Shown one piece after another: positions 10,289 through 19,965 of a stretch of DNA of 64,000 bases. The stretch lies in NCBI RefSeq assembly GCF_000282895.1, contig NZ_ALBQ01000021.1, positions 165,446-229,445 on the forward strand, in the 5' to 3' direction. The stretch is from Sphingomonas sp. ATCC 31555 (GTDB taxonomy: Bacteria > Pseudomonadota > Alphaproteobacteria > Sphingomonadales > Sphingomonadaceae). Both the position numbers and the translations under genes were made by a program. The first letter of the stretch is position 1. The number at the start of each line of letters is the position of its first letter. The notes under the pieces are model-generated. The model did not search any database and had not been told where the DNA came from. It was given only the letters and a program-made list of their open reading frames with translations.

Positions 10289-13126
10289 TCATTGGTCCGT
10301 CGGCGGGGTCGTTCCCGCCAGCGATGCCGCGGTGACCACCTCGACAGGCAGGCCGAGGCTGTCAAGTTGCGGGCGCACCTTCGCGGCATCGCCCACCACG
10401 ACCCAAACGAAGCGATCGACATTCAGTGCCCCGCGTGCCGCAGCGTCAAGCTGGGCGGCGGTGAGCGCGCGATATTTTTGTGCGATCGTATCGTAGTAAT
10501 TGTCGGGCCGCTGCCGCAGGTCGTTCTGCTGCATCGCCGACAGCACCGCGCCTGCCGTTTCGAATCGGCCGGCCAGTTCGCGCGTGGCGCCGTTCACCTC
10601 GCGGGTGAGCTCGGCCGACGTGACGCCCTTGCTGGTCAGGAAATCGCGCACCTGCTCGCGAATCGCCCGGATCGAATCGCCGGTCTTGTCCGCCTGCACC
10701 GGCGCGTTGACGGTGTAGGGCACGGCATGTTCGAGCCAGTTGAACCCACCGCCTGCGCCATAGCTCCAATGCTTCGTTTCGCGCAGATCCATGTTGATGC
10801 GCGAAAGAAAGCCGCCGCCCAGCACCTGGTTGGCGGTCATCGCGACGAGAAGATCGCCGGTCGGGTCAAGCGGCGTCATCTGTCCGGCATAGATTGTCGA
10901 CTGCGGTGAACTTGGACGGTCGACCAGCACGATGCGCGGCGTGGACTGTTGCGGGGGGGTGCCAAAGGCCTTGCTTCCGGCGGCGCCTTCGCCCCGCCAG
11001 TCGCCGAAGCGCGCCTCGAGCGCCGCCTTCACCGCTGCGATCGGCAAATCGCTGACCACGAACAGCTTGGCCTTGTCCGGCCGTATCCAGGCGCGATGGA
11101 ACGCCACAAGATCGTCGCGGGTCAACTTGGCTACCGCTGCCGGATCACCTCCGCCGTTCCCCAGCTTCGCATAGGGGTTGCTGGCGCCATAGAGCAGCCC
11201 CGGCAACGCGCGCGCGGCAAGGCTGCCCGGCTCGCTCAGTTCGAACTGGATCCCGGTCAGCGTCGTTGCCCGCACGCGCTCGACTTCCCCGGGGGCGAAG
11301 GCCGGGTGTCGCACGACGTCCGCGAACAGATCGACGCCGCCGCCCAGATTGGCGCTCGGGACGCTCAGGCTCAGATAGGTGCGATCCGCCGAACTGCCTG
11401 CACCGATATTGGCACCCAGCCGCTCCTTGGCCTCCGCAAGCGCGATCGAATCGCGGCTGGTGGTGCCCTCGTTCAGCAGCGAGAGCGTGAGATTCTGGGT
11501 GCCGGCCTTGCCGTCTGGATCGGCAGTGATCCCGGCGTCGAAGCTCATCGCGACCTGAGTCACGGGCACCGCGGTCTGCTGCGCGTAGATCAGCTCAATG
11601 CCATTGGCGAGGCGGGTGCGCTCCACCTTGGGAAAGTGGATGTCGCGCACGGCACCAACGTCGGGCAGCGGCCCGCGATCGCCCTTGGCGACGGGCGCCT
11701 CTGCCGCCGGCTTGGGTGCTGCGACCGCCTGGGCCTCGGCATAATCCTCCCGTTTGCCCGGATCGACGCGGATGGTGAGCGAGGGGCGGGTGAGCCATTT
11801 GGCGGCGGCCGCCTTCGCCTTGGCCGGCGTCATCGTCGCCACGTCCTCCAGCTGCTTGCGGAAGAAACCGGGGTCGTTGGAATAGAGCGCGCCTTCGGCC
11901 AGCGCGGACGCTTGCGCGCGCACCGATTCGAGGCCGCGAATAGTCTGGGTGACGCTGGTGGTGGCGACACGCTGCACTTCGTCCGCCGTCGGCCCCGTGG
12001 CGATCAGCTCTGCCAGGATCTCGTCCAGCCGCTTGTTGACCAGCGCGGGATCGACGCCGGGTTTCACCACCGCCTGGATCTGGAAGATGCCGACCTGCGC
12101 CATGGCATCGGACCCGGCGGAGACGCTCACCGCCAGCTTTTCCTTCCGCACGAGCGCATTGTCCAAGCGCGAACTGGCAAGGCCGCCCAGCACGCTGCCG
12201 AACACGTCGAGCGCCGCCGAATCGGGATCGTTGAGCCCGGGCACGGCCCAGCTGCGCACCAGTACCGTCGTCGGCACCGCATCCTTCAGCGTCACGGTCT
12301 TCGATGCGGTGAAGCTGGGGATCGAAACCTTGGGGAGCTCGCTTTCCGGGCCCTTGGGGATCGCCCCAAAATACTTCTCGACCAGCGGCTTCGCTTCTGC
12401 GGCGTCGATGTCGCCGGCCAGCACCAGCACGGCGTTGTTCGGGCCATAATGGGTGCGGAACCAGCCCTTCACATCCTCGATGCTGGCCTTGTCGAGATCT
12501 GCCATCGATCCGATCGGCGTGTGGCCATAGGGCGTGCCGGCGAACAGCGTCTCGAACAGTGCATATTGCACCAGTCCGAAGGGGCGGTTGTCCCCTTGGC
12601 GCTTCTCGTTCTGAACAACGCCGCGCTGCTCATCGAGCACGGCTTGCGTGATTGCCGGGGTCAGCCACCCCATCCGGTCGCTTTCCAGGAACAATGCACG
12701 TTCGAGTGCCGGCTTGGGCACGGTCTCGAAATAGTTGGTGCGATCGAAGCTGGTCGTGCCGTTCAGGTCGGTCGCGCCGACCTGCTTGAGCGGTTCGAAG
12801 AAATCGCCGGGCGCGTTCTGCGATCCGTTGAACATCAGATGTTCGAACAGATGGGCGAAGCCGGTTTTGCCGGCTGGCTCGTGCTTCGATCCGACGTCGT
12901 ACCACACCGAAACCGCCACCACCGGCGCCTTGCGATCGGTGTGGACGATCACGCGCAGGCCATTGGCGAGGGTGAATTCGCTGTAGGGAAGCTTCACCTG
13001 TTCCACCAGCGCCGCGACGGGCGCGGGGCGGGTGGCAGTGACGGGTGCTTGCTGGGCACTGCCGGGCAGAACAGGAACGGCGAGCGCGATCAGTGCCGCG
13101 CTGCAGAACAATCGGAACGACTTCAT
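10289..13126 (-). CDS. M16 family zinc metallopeptidase (two-copy, PqqL/pitrilysin-like)
   Basis: Exported zinc peptidase of 945 residues made of two M16 halves. The start at 13126 gives a signal peptide (MKSFRLFCSAALIALAVPV, cleavage near GSAQQ). The first half carries the inverted zinc motif HLFEH (about residues 83-87) in GFAHLFEHLMFNG; the second half, beginning near FPKVERTRLANGIELIY, lacks an HxxEH and has the degenerate partner role usual in this family. The frame is open far upstream to 13639, but that extension overlaps galM and lacks the signal peptide. Likely periplasmic; substrate unknown. Confidence 0.92.
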   Translation of the reverse strand: MKSFRLFCSAALIALAVPVLPGSAQQAPVTATRPAPVAALVEQVKLPYSEFTLANGLRVIVHTDRKAPVVAVSVWYDVGSKHEPAGKTGFAHLFEHLMFNGSQNAPGDFFEPLKQVGATDLNGTTSFDRTNYFETVPKPALERALFLESDRMGWLTPAITQAVLDEQRGVVQNEKRQGDNRPFGLVQYALFETLFAGTPYGHTPIGSMADLDKASIEDVKGWFRTHYGPNNAVLVLAGDIDAAEAKPLVEKYFGAIPKGPESELPKVSIPSFTASKTVTLKDAVPTTVLVRSWAVPGLNDPDSAALDVFGSVLGGLASSRLDNALVRKEKLAVSVSAGSDAMAQVGIFQIQAVVKPGVDPALVNKRLDEILAELIATGPTADEVQRVATTSVTQTIRGLESVRAQASALAEGALYSNDPGFFRKQLEDVATMTPAKAKAAAAKWLTRPSLTIRVDPGKREDYAEAQAVAAPKPAAEAPVAKGDRGPLPDVGAVRDIHFPKVERTRLANGIELIYAQQTAVPVTQVAMSFDAGITADPDGKAGTQNLTLSLLNEGTTSRDSIALAEAKERLGANIGAGSSADRTYLSLSVPSANLGGGVDLFADVVRHPAFAPGEVERVRATTLTGIQFELSEPGSLAARALPGLLYGASNPYAKLGNGGGDPAAVAKLTRDDLVAFHRAWIRPDKAKLFVVSDLPIAAVKAALEARFGDWRGEGAAGSKAFGTPPQQSTPRIVLVDRPSSPQSTIYAGQMTPLDPTGDLLVAMTANQVLGGGFLSRINMDLRETKHWSYGAGGGFNWLEHAVPYTVNAPVQADKTGDSIRAIREQVRDFLTSKGVTSAELTREVNGATRELAGRFETAGAVLSAMQQNDLRQRPDNYYDTIAQKYRALTAAQLDAAARGALNVDRFVWVVVGDAAKVRPQLDSLGLPVEVVTAASLAGTTPPTDQ

Positions 13127-13157
13127 GAACTCGCTATCCCCGCGTGATGATGCCGGG

Positions 13158-13185
13158 AGCATAGCCGCGTGCAGGCCGGCTGCAA
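13158..13185 (-). promoter_or_regulatory. possible promoter of the M16 peptidase gene
   Basis: On the minus strand TTGCAG (13185-13180) and TATGCT (13163-13158) are 16 bases apart, about 30 bases before the ATG at 13126. The -10 is a fair match (4 of 6) and the -35 weak (3 of 6). Confidence 0.25.
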
Positions 13186-13205
13186 GTATCGCCAGCGCGC
13201 GGAAG

Positions 13206-14243
13206 TCAGCGATCGAATGCCGTCTCTGTATGCGATGCCGTGCGGAAGCGAAAGGCCATGCTGTGCCGATAGGTTTCCCCCGCCTCGATCCGGGCGGAAG
13301 GGAAGCCGGGCTGGTTCGGGCTGTCCGGAAATTTCTGCGGCTCGAGACACAAGCCACCCCGTAGTGGATAGGTGCCGCCGGTGGTGCCCGGCGCGCCATC
13401 GGCCAGGTAGTTGCCGGAGTAGAATTGAACTCCGGGTTCGGTCGAATGCACGTCGAGTACGCGTCCCGTGTGCGGATCGAACAGCGTGGCGATGCGCCGT
13501 TCGAAGCCGGCGGGGCCGTCCAGCACGAAGTTGTGATCGAATCCCGTGCCGAGCGCGAGCTGCGCATCGGCCGCATCGATGTCGCGCCCGATCGGCTTGG
13601 GCGTGCGGAAATCGAAGGGCGTGCCTTCCACTGGGGCAAGCGCGCCGGTGGGGATCAGTTCGTTATCGACCGGCGTGATCGCGCTCGCCGGGATCTGCAG
13701 CACATGTTCCAGGATCGTAGCGCTGCTGCCTTCGCCCGCCAGGTTGAAATAGGCATGCTGGGTGAGGTTGACGATCGTCGCGCGATCGGTGGTGGCGGTG
13801 AACCGCACCGCCAGGCCATCCTCCTCTAGCACATATTCCACCCGCGCCGTGAGGTCGCCGGGAAAGCCGTTCCAGCCATGCGGCGTATCGAGCCGGAAGG
13901 TGACGGCAGTGTCGCTGCGCGACTCCACCGTCCAGAGTTGCTGGTCGAAGCCGGCAGGCCCCGAATGGAGGCTGTTGTCGCCTTCGTTGGTGGTCAGCTG
14001 AAACGTTTCGCCGTCCAGCGCGAAGCGGCCGCCGGCGATGCGATTGGCATAGCGGCCGGCCACCGCGCCATAATAGCGCGGCGGCTGGCGGCGGTAATCT
14101 TCGAGGTCGGCATAGCCGAGCACGACATTGTCCGGCCGCCCGTGCCGATCGGGCACTTCCAGCCGGTGCAACGTCGCACCCAGGTTCAGAAACTGCGCGC
14201 GAAACGCTCCGCGCGCGATTTCGACGACCTCGATGCCGCTCAT
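13206..14243 (-). CDS. galM: aldose 1-epimerase
   Basis: Mutarotase that interconverts alpha and beta anomers of galactose or glucose. The 345-residue frame contains the expected motifs: YGAVAGRYANRIAGG near the N-terminus, LTTNEGDNSLHSGPAGFD, the catalytic-histidine block NLTQHAYFNLAGE, GTGFDHNFVL, and the C-terminal GLCLEPQKFPDSPNQPGFPS with the catalytic Glu. Its ATG overlaps the stop of the upstream glycosidase gene by four bases (14240-14243), so it is the last gene of the 13206-19024 operon and would handle the sugar released by that glycosidase. No signal peptide, so cytoplasmic. Confidence 0.95.
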   Translation of the reverse strand: MSGIEVVEIARGAFRAQFLNLGATLHRLEVPDRHGRPDNVVLGYADLEDYRRQPPRYYGAVAGRYANRIAGGRFALDGETFQLTTNEGDNSLHSGPAGFDQQLWTVESRSDTAVTFRLDTPHGWNGFPGDLTARVEYVLEEDGLAVRFTATTDRATIVNLTQHAYFNLAGEGSSATILEHVLQIPASAITPVDNELIPTGALAPVEGTPFDFRTPKPIGRDIDAADAQLALGTGFDHNFVLDGPAGFERRIATLFDPHTGRVLDVHSTEPGVQFYSGNYLADGAPGTTGGTYPLRGGLCLEPQKFPDSPNQPGFPSARIEAGETYRHSMAFRFRTASHTETAFDR

Positions 14244-16693
14244 TGGCCCGGACAGACCGAATTGGCGGGATCGGAGACGATCCGCGCTTCGGCCAGCGAG
14301 AGGGTGAAGGGCCCGCTCGCCTGCAGCACGATAGGCGCATTCACCTTGGTCACATCGACTCCGTTCTTCTGATAGCATTTCAGCAGCACGTTGACCGTTT
14401 GCCAACCGGTCTTGCCGGTGAACAGCCCGGTCGCGTCGATCGTTCCCGTGTTCGTACCGCCTTCCATCGACAGCCGGACCGGACCCGTCGGTGCCGCATC
14501 GACGCGATAGACGAGGCGCAGCGACAGGTCGCCGTTGGTCTCGCGGCTGAGATCGAGGTCGCCGCCGCCGATGCGCAGCGTCGCAGGGCCTGCCGGCCAG
14601 GTCAGCTGCTGCGCACCTTCCTGGGTGGCCGGCCCGTCGACGGTCTTGCGAGTGACGCCGCTATCGGTCGCGAAGGAGAAGGGTGCCGGCGTCACGCCCT
14701 TGGCAAAGAAGGTGCCGGTGTTGCCCAGCGCGGCATCGACGCCCGAGACTTCGCTCAGCGTGCCGACGGTGCCGGGCTTGGCATAACGCAGGCCATAGCC
14801 GAACGCGAACAGCGGATCATAGCCGGCGGCGCCGCGATTGAGCGTGAACTGGCCGGCCGTCTTGGGCCAGCTGAACGAAAGCGTGCCGGTGAAGTCGCGG
14901 CGCGGCTTGCCGGCCTTGTCGCCGATCAGCACATCGGCCACGCCCGCGCCCTCGCTGCCTGGCAGCCAGGCCGCGACGAACGCGTCCGACGCGTTGAGCT
15001 CCGGGTTCACCCAGAGCGGCCTGCCGGAGAGGAACACCGAGACGACCGGCACGCCCGCCGCCTTCAGCTTCTTGAGCAGCGCCAGCGCCTGCTTGTCGCC
15101 CGGCTGGAACTCCAGCGTGCGCACATCGCCGCGCATTTCGGCATAGGGCTCCTCGCCGAACACGACGATCGCCACGTCGGGCTTTTTGGTGAAGCTGCCA
15201 TCGGCGGAAAGCGTGGCCGTGCCGCCGCCGGCCTTCACCGCCGCCTGGATGCCGGCGAAGATCGTCTCGCCATTGGGGAACATCGCGTTCGGATTGCCGT
15301 CGCCCTGCCAGCTGAGCGTCCAGCCGCCCGATTGCTGCGCCATGGAGTCGGCGCCCGAACCCGCGACCAGCACGTTCGCGCTCGCCTTTAGCGGAAGCAC
15401 GCCATTGTTCTTCAGCAGGACCAGCGATTTGGCGACCGCTTCGCGGGCGATAGCGCGATGTTCGGGTGCGCCGATGATCTCGGCCTTGCTCTCATAAGGG
15501 CGGGCCGCCTCGAACAGGCCCATCTGCATCTTCACGCGCAGGATGCGGCGTACCGCGTCGTCGATCCGTGCCATCGGGATCGTGCCGGCCTTGGCATGGG
15601 CCAGCGTCGATTCGTACAGGCCCTTCCAGCTGTCCGGCGCCATCGCCATGTCGAGCCCGGCGTTGAACGTCGCGGCGCAATCGGTGGCGGTGCAGCCCGG
15701 AATTTGCGCATGGCCGTTCCAGTCGCCGACGACGAAGCCGTCAAAGCCCATCTTGCCCTTCAGCACATCGGTGAGCAGCGACTTGTTGCCGTGCATCTTG
15801 GCGCCGTTCCAGCTGCTGAACGATGCCATGACGGTCATCGTGCCCGCGTTGATCGCGCCCGGATAACCGGCATTGTGAATGCGGATCAGCTCCTCTTCGG
15901 AAACCCGGGTATCGCCCTGGTCCTGCCCGCCGAAGGTGCCGCCGTCGCCGAGGAAATGCTTGGCCGAGGCCGCGACATAGCCTTTCTGGATGCGGTCCTT
16001 GGTGCCCGGCGCGCCCTGCAGGCCGCGGATCATCGCGCCGGCATAGCTGCGCACCACCTCCGGATCTTCCGAATAGCCTTCATAGGCGCGCCCCCAGCGG
16101 TCGTCCTGCGGCACCGCCAGCGTCGGTCCGAAGGCCCAGTCGATGCCCGCAGAGGCGGTTTCCGCCGCGGTTGCGCGGCCGATCTTTTCCATCAGCGCCG
16201 GATCGCGCATCGCGCCGAGGCCAACATTGTGCGGGAATAGCGTGGCGCCGACGATGTTGTTGTTGCCATGCACCGCGTCGATGCCGAACATGATCGGGAT
16301 TGCGGCATGGTTGCCCTTGCGGGCGAGCGCCGCCTTCTGGAACGCCTGCGCCGTCGCCAGCCACGGCCCGCGGGGGCTACGATCAGGCGCGCCGATGGGC
16401 GGCGAGCTGCCGCCCGCGAGGATGGAGCCGAGCGGATAGGTGGCGAGATCGGCCGGCGTGATGCTGCCGATGTCGGCCTGGATCATCTGGCCAACCTTCT
16501 CCTCCAGCGTCATCTTCGCCAGCAGATCCGTGATCGACTTCTCCGTGGCAGGATCGATCAGCCCCGGCGTCTTCGCCGCGGGCCATTTTTCCGGATGTGC
16601 AGTGGACGACAGCGTTGTCGGCGCCTGCTGCGCAACGGCGGGTGCGGCGGCAAGGATCGTGGTGGCTAACAGCAGCTTCAGGCCCGCAGGCAT
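14240..16693 (-). CDS. glycoside hydrolase family 3 beta-glucosidase / exo-glucan glucohydrolase
   Basis: Exported family 3 glycosidase of 817 residues that should release glucose from beta-glucans or cello-oligosaccharides. The start at 16693 follows GGAGAGA and gives a signal peptide ending APAVAQ. The N-terminal TIM barrel has KHFLGDGGT and the nucleophile-type segment DGFVVGDWNGHAQ (the Asp in VGDWN); the second domain contains LLKNNGVLPL and VFLSGRPLWVNPE. A C-terminal beta domain from about residue 640 resembles the ExoP galactose-binding-like module. It overlaps galM by four bases and follows the transporter fusion gene by 43 bases. Confidence 0.94.
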   Translation of the reverse strand: MPAGLKLLLATTILAAAPAVAQQAPTTLSSTAHPEKWPAAKTPGLIDPATEKSITDLLAKMTLEEKVGQMIQADIGSITPADLATYPLGSILAGGSSPPIGAPDRSPRGPWLATAQAFQKAALARKGNHAAIPIMFGIDAVHGNNNIVGATLFPHNVGLGAMRDPALMEKIGRATAAETASAGIDWAFGPTLAVPQDDRWGRAYEGYSEDPEVVRSYAGAMIRGLQGAPGTKDRIQKGYVAASAKHFLGDGGTFGGQDQGDTRVSEEELIRIHNAGYPGAINAGTMTVMASFSSWNGAKMHGNKSLLTDVLKGKMGFDGFVVGDWNGHAQIPGCTATDCAATFNAGLDMAMAPDSWKGLYESTLAHAKAGTIPMARIDDAVRRILRVKMQMGLFEAARPYESKAEIIGAPEHRAIAREAVAKSLVLLKNNGVLPLKASANVLVAGSGADSMAQQSGGWTLSWQGDGNPNAMFPNGETIFAGIQAAVKAGGGTATLSADGSFTKKPDVAIVVFGEEPYAEMRGDVRTLEFQPGDKQALALLKKLKAAGVPVVSVFLSGRPLWVNPELNASDAFVAAWLPGSEGAGVADVLIGDKAGKPRRDFTGTLSFSWPKTAGQFTLNRGAAGYDPLFAFGYGLRYAKPGTVGTLSEVSGVDAALGNTGTFFAKGVTPAPFSFATDSGVTRKTVDGPATQEGAQQLTWPAGPATLRIGGGDLDLSRETNGDLSLRLVYRVDAAPTGPVRLSMEGGTNTGTIDATGLFTGKTGWQTVNVLLKCYQKNGVDVTKVNAPIVLQASGPFTLSLAEARIVSDPANSVCPGQ

Positions 16694-16736
16694 TTTCTCT
16701 CTCCCCAACAGGTTCTTTGGTAGCGATACCGCAGGA

Positions 16737-18260
16737 TCAGTGCCCAAGTCCATGCGTCAGCCAGCGGGCGGCGGCATCGGGGCTCTGCTTGTCGGCGTCG
16801 CGATCGACCATGTAATTGGCTTCGCGCATCTTTTCGACTGAAATCGCACCGATCAGCGGGCGCAGGGCGGCCTGGAAGCGGGCGTCGTCAGCGCGCTTCG
16901 GCGCAAGCAGCAGGATTGCGTCATAGCCGGGGATGGCGCCTTTTGGATCCTGCAGCACGGCAAGATGCTGCGCAGCGATGCGACCGTCGGAGGAAAAGGC
17001 CGGGATCACGTCCGCCGCGCCGCTGGCGAGCGCGCGATACATGAAAGTGGGCTGATAGGGATTCGCCGCGGCGAAACGCAGGCCATAGGCGCGCTGCACG
17101 GCCTTCCATTCGGAGCGCTCCAGAAACTCCACGTCGGTGGCGAGCTTCAGCGACGGCGCGACCGCGGCTAGGTCGGCGATGCTCGCGATGCCGCGGCGCC
17201 GGGCATCGTCGCCGCGCATGACGAAGGCATAGGCATTCTCGAAGCCCAGCGATCCGAGCAGCGTGACCTTGTTCGTACGTCGCGCCCATTCGGCCACGCC
17301 GCGGACGAGCTCGGCGCGGTGTGGTACATCGGTACGGCCCATCTGGTTGGTCCAGATCGTACCCGAATAGTCGACATAGACGTCGATCGCATCGCTCGCG
17401 AGCGCCGCATAGGCGACGCCGGAGCCCAGCCCTTCGCGATAGCGCACCTGGTACCCCGCCGACTTCAGCCGCGCGCCGATCAGCCGGGCTAGGATATATT
17501 GTTCCGAAAACCCTTTGGCGCCGATCGTCACCACGCTCCGCTGCGCGGGCCAGGCGGGCGCCAAGGCGGCGAGCGCGCCCGCGGCGAGCAGGCCTAGGCT
17601 CAACCACACAAAGGCCCGCCGCCTGCGGGAAATTCCCCATTCGGCAAGGCCGAGCAGTGCGTCGACGGTCAGGGCCAGCGCGGCGGCGGAAAGGCAGCCG
17701 GCAAGCACCAGCGCCCAGTTCTGCGTCTGCAGCCCGGCAAAGATCAGGTCGCCCAGGCTCGGCTGGCCCACCGTAGTCGAAAGCGTCGCCGCCCCGATCG
17801 TCCACACGGCGGCGGTGCGGATGCCGGCCATCACCATCGGCGCGACCAGCGGCGCTTCGACCAGGCGCAGTTTCTGCCAAGCCGTCATGCCGACCCCGTC
17901 CGCTGCCTCGCGCACGGCGGGGTCGAGCGTCGTGAGACCGGTGATCGCGTTGCGCAGGATCGGCAGCAACGCATAGAGGGTGAGCGCGAGCAGCGACGGC
18001 AGGAAGCCCAGCGCCGGAATGCCCCCGCCCAGCAGCGCCGAAAGCCATAGCAGCAGCGGATAGAACAGCGCCAGCAGCGCCAGGCTGGGAATGGTCTGCA
18101 CGAGGCTCGCCAACCCCAGCGCGACCCGGGCGATCCCCCGATGCCGGGCGGACGCCACCGCGAGCGGCAGGCTGATCGCGATTCCCAGCAGCAGCGCGGC
18201 AAAGGCCAGCAGCAAATGCTGCGCAAGCAGTTCGGGCACGCGGGCGAAGGCGCCGCTCAT
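16737..18260 (-). CDS. osmoprotectant-type ABC transporter, permease fused to substrate-binding domain
   Basis: A 507-residue fusion of an OpuC/ProW-like inner-membrane permease (about residues 1-220, several hydrophobic helices; EAA-type loop in EAADGVGMTAWQKLRLVEAPL) and a periplasmic OpuC/ProX-like quaternary-amine-binding domain (about 240-507, starting SVVTIGAKGFSEQYILARLIG). Such fusions are known in this family and tether the binding protein to the membrane. The start overlaps the stop of the ATPase gene (ATGA, 18257-18260). Glycine betaine, choline or carnitine would be the expected ligand, but the operon also holds a glycosidase and galM, which leaves the ligand open. Confidence 0.9.
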   Translation of the reverse strand: MSGAFARVPELLAQHLLLAFAALLLGIAISLPLAVASARHRGIARVALGLASLVQTIPSLALLALFYPLLLWLSALLGGGIPALGFLPSLLALTLYALLPILRNAITGLTTLDPAVREAADGVGMTAWQKLRLVEAPLVAPMVMAGIRTAAVWTIGAATLSTTVGQPSLGDLIFAGLQTQNWALVLAGCLSAAALALTVDALLGLAEWGISRRRRAFVWLSLGLLAAGALAALAPAWPAQRSVVTIGAKGFSEQYILARLIGARLKSAGYQVRYREGLGSGVAYAALASDAIDVYVDYSGTIWTNQMGRTDVPHRAELVRGVAEWARRTNKVTLLGSLGFENAYAFVMRGDDARRRGIASIADLAAVAPSLKLATDVEFLERSEWKAVQRAYGLRFAAANPYQPTFMYRALASGAADVIPAFSSDGRIAAQHLAVLQDPKGAIPGYDAILLLAPKRADDARFQAALRPLIGAISVEKMREANYMVDRDADKQSPDAAARWLTHGLGH

Positions 18261-19024
18261 CGCGCCAGTGCCGCGAGACGCTGCGCTTGGTCGCGCGGCA
18301 CCGCCACCAGCGCGTCTGCCGTCGCCCCGCCCTTGCCGGCGAGCAGGTCGCGCGGCGTCGCGTCGCCGACGATGCGGCCCGCGTCCATCACCAGGATACG
18401 GTCGGCGAGCAGCAGCGCTTCGGCCATGTCGTGGGTGACCAGCAGAGTGGTCAGCGCCATTTGCGCGTGTAGCGCACGGATCGCCGCGCCCAGGGCATCG
18501 CGCGTCACCGGATCCAGCGCGCCGAACGGTTCGTCCATCAGCAACAATTTCGGTCCGGTGGCCAATGCGCGGGCGACGCCGACGCGCTGGCGCTGCCCGC
18601 CGGACAGCGCGTCGGGCATCCGCGCGATCATCGCCTCCGGCAGGTCCACCAGCCGCATCAGCTCGGCCACGCGTGCGTCCGGCGCCCCACCGCCGGCAAG
18701 CCGCAGCCCGATCGCAACATTCTCCCCCACGGTCAGGTGCGGGAACAGTCCGACATTCTGGAAGACATAGCCGATCCGCCGCCGCAGCAGGTGCGCGGGC
18801 CCAGCATCCACCGGCGCGCCGTCGATCAGAACGCGCCCCTCGCTTGGATCGATCAGGCGGTTCACCATCTTGAGCAGGGTGGACTTGCCCGATCCGGACG
18901 CTCCTACCAGTGCTACGAAGCTGCCGCCCGCGATCTCCAGCGAAACGGAATCCACGGCCCGCACGGAATTTGCGTAGCTCTTGCCGACACCTTCGAACGT
19001 CACGCTGCGCAATTGCTCTGGCAT
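18257..19024 (-). CDS. ABC transporter ATP-binding protein, OpuCA/ProV-like
   Basis: Cytoplasmic ATPase that energises the adjacent fused permease. Walker A is GASGSGKST (about residues 41-49), the Q-loop FQNVGLFPHLTV, the signature LSGGQRQRVGVARAL, and Walker B LLLMDEPFGALDP, followed by the switch His in LLVTHDM. The protein is 255 residues from the ATG at 19024; a TTG at 19054 would add ten residues. It lacks the C-terminal CBS pair that many OpuCA proteins carry. It is the first gene of the 13206-19024 operon and is divergent from the SDR gene. Confidence 0.92.
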   Translation of the reverse strand: MPEQLRSVTFEGVGKSYANSVRAVDSVSLEIAGGSFVALVGASGSGKSTLLKMVNRLIDPSEGRVLIDGAPVDAGPAHLLRRRIGYVFQNVGLFPHLTVGENVAIGLRLAGGGAPDARVAELMRLVDLPEAMIARMPDALSGGQRQRVGVARALATGPKLLLMDEPFGALDPVTRDALGAAIRALHAQMALTTLLVTHDMAEALLLADRILVMDAGRIVGDATPRDLLAGKGGATADALVAVPRDQAQRLAALAR

Positions 19025-19088
19025 TGTCGTCTGTTGTGCGGAATGTTGCGGCAAAGGTCAAAGACCGGCGTGCATAAAGGGGGAGGCG

Positions 19089-19883
19089 ATGGCGGAGCGT
19101 GCGATCTTCATCACTGGCGGTGCTTCGGGCATCGGGCAGGCGGTGGCGGTGCTGTTCGCCGCGCGCGGCTGGCGGATCGGGATCGCCGATGTGAACGTTG
19201 CCGGCCTGGAGGCCACGCGCGCCATGCTGCCGGCGGACAGGGTCACGACGCATCCTTTCGACGTGCGCGACCGCGATGGCTGGACTGCGGCGCTCGCGGA
19301 CTTCGCCGATGCCAGCGGCGGGCGATTGGACGTGCTGTTCAACAATGCCGGGATCGGAACCAGCGGCCCGTTCGCCAGCGCCGATCCCCGCGCGCTCGAA
19401 CATTGTAATGCCGTCAACTTCATGGGCGTGGTGCACGGCGCCCATGTCGGCTTCCCGCTTCTGGCCGCCACGCCGGACTCGGCGATGCTGATCACCAGCT
19501 CTGCCGCGGGGATTTACGGCACCGCAGGGGCTGCGATCTATTCGGCGACCAAGTTCGCCGTGCGCGGCCTGGCCGAGGCGCTGGACGGCGAATGGGCCGC
19601 GGCCGGCGTGAAGGTGCGCACTCTGATGCCGGCCTTTATCGACACGCCGCTGCTCGACCAGCCGGCGGGGGGCTCCAACCAGCTGATCCGCGAAAGCGTG
19701 CAACGCTCCGGGCTGGAGATCTCGCCCGTGTCCGATGTGGCGGAAGCGGCGTGGCAGGCGGTGCACGGGCCGGTGCTGCATACCCGCGTCGGCAGCACGG
19801 CGCGCAAGCTGTGGTTCGCCGCGCGGTGGATGCCGGGCGCGCTACGCAAGCAGGCGCAGCGGAGCCGACTGGGCCGGCGATGA
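19089..19883 (+). CDS. short-chain dehydrogenase/reductase (SDR)
   Basis: A classical NAD(P)-dependent SDR of 264 residues. The nucleotide-binding TGGASGIG is at about residues 9-16, NNAG at about 86-89, the catalytic Ser lies in LITSSAAG, and YSATKFA gives the catalytic Tyr and Lys. The C-terminus is arginine-rich and has a hydrophobic WFAARWMPGAL segment that might touch the membrane. The ATG follows GGGGGAGG by 2-4 bases. Substrate is not predictable from sequence. Confidence 0.92.
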   Translation: MAERAIFITGGASGIGQAVAVLFAARGWRIGIADVNVAGLEATRAMLPADRVTTHPFDVRDRDGWTAALADFADASGGRLDVLFNNAGIGTSGPFASADPRALEHCNAVNFMGVVHGAHVGFPLLAATPDSAMLITSSAAGIYGTAGAAIYSATKFAVRGLAEALDGEWAAAGVKVRTLMPAFIDTPLLDQPAGGSNQLIRESVQRSGLEISPVSDVAEAAWQAVHGPVLHTRVGSTARKLWFAARWMPGALRKQAQRSRLGRR

Positions 19884-19965
19884 ACTTGCGTTCTACGCAT
19901 CACTCCTAATTGGGCATGCGCCTGTGAGGGCCCATCCGATCGCATAGTCCAAGCAGGAGCGATCG

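Noticed and set aside
10289..13639. 1116-residue version of the M16 peptidase
   Set aside because: The additional N-terminal 171 codons lie over galM in another frame and would bury a good signal peptide that begins at 13126.
16737..19781. 1014-residue protein containing the ABC permease fusion
   Set aside because: The part upstream of 18260 is an out-of-frame reading of the ATPase and SDR regions; the permease starts cleanly at the ATGA overlap.
19884..19965. An FNR/CRP-type site upstream of adhP
   Set aside because: No TTGAT-N4-ATCAA or TGTGA-N6-TCACA-like dyad is present in the 82-base gap.
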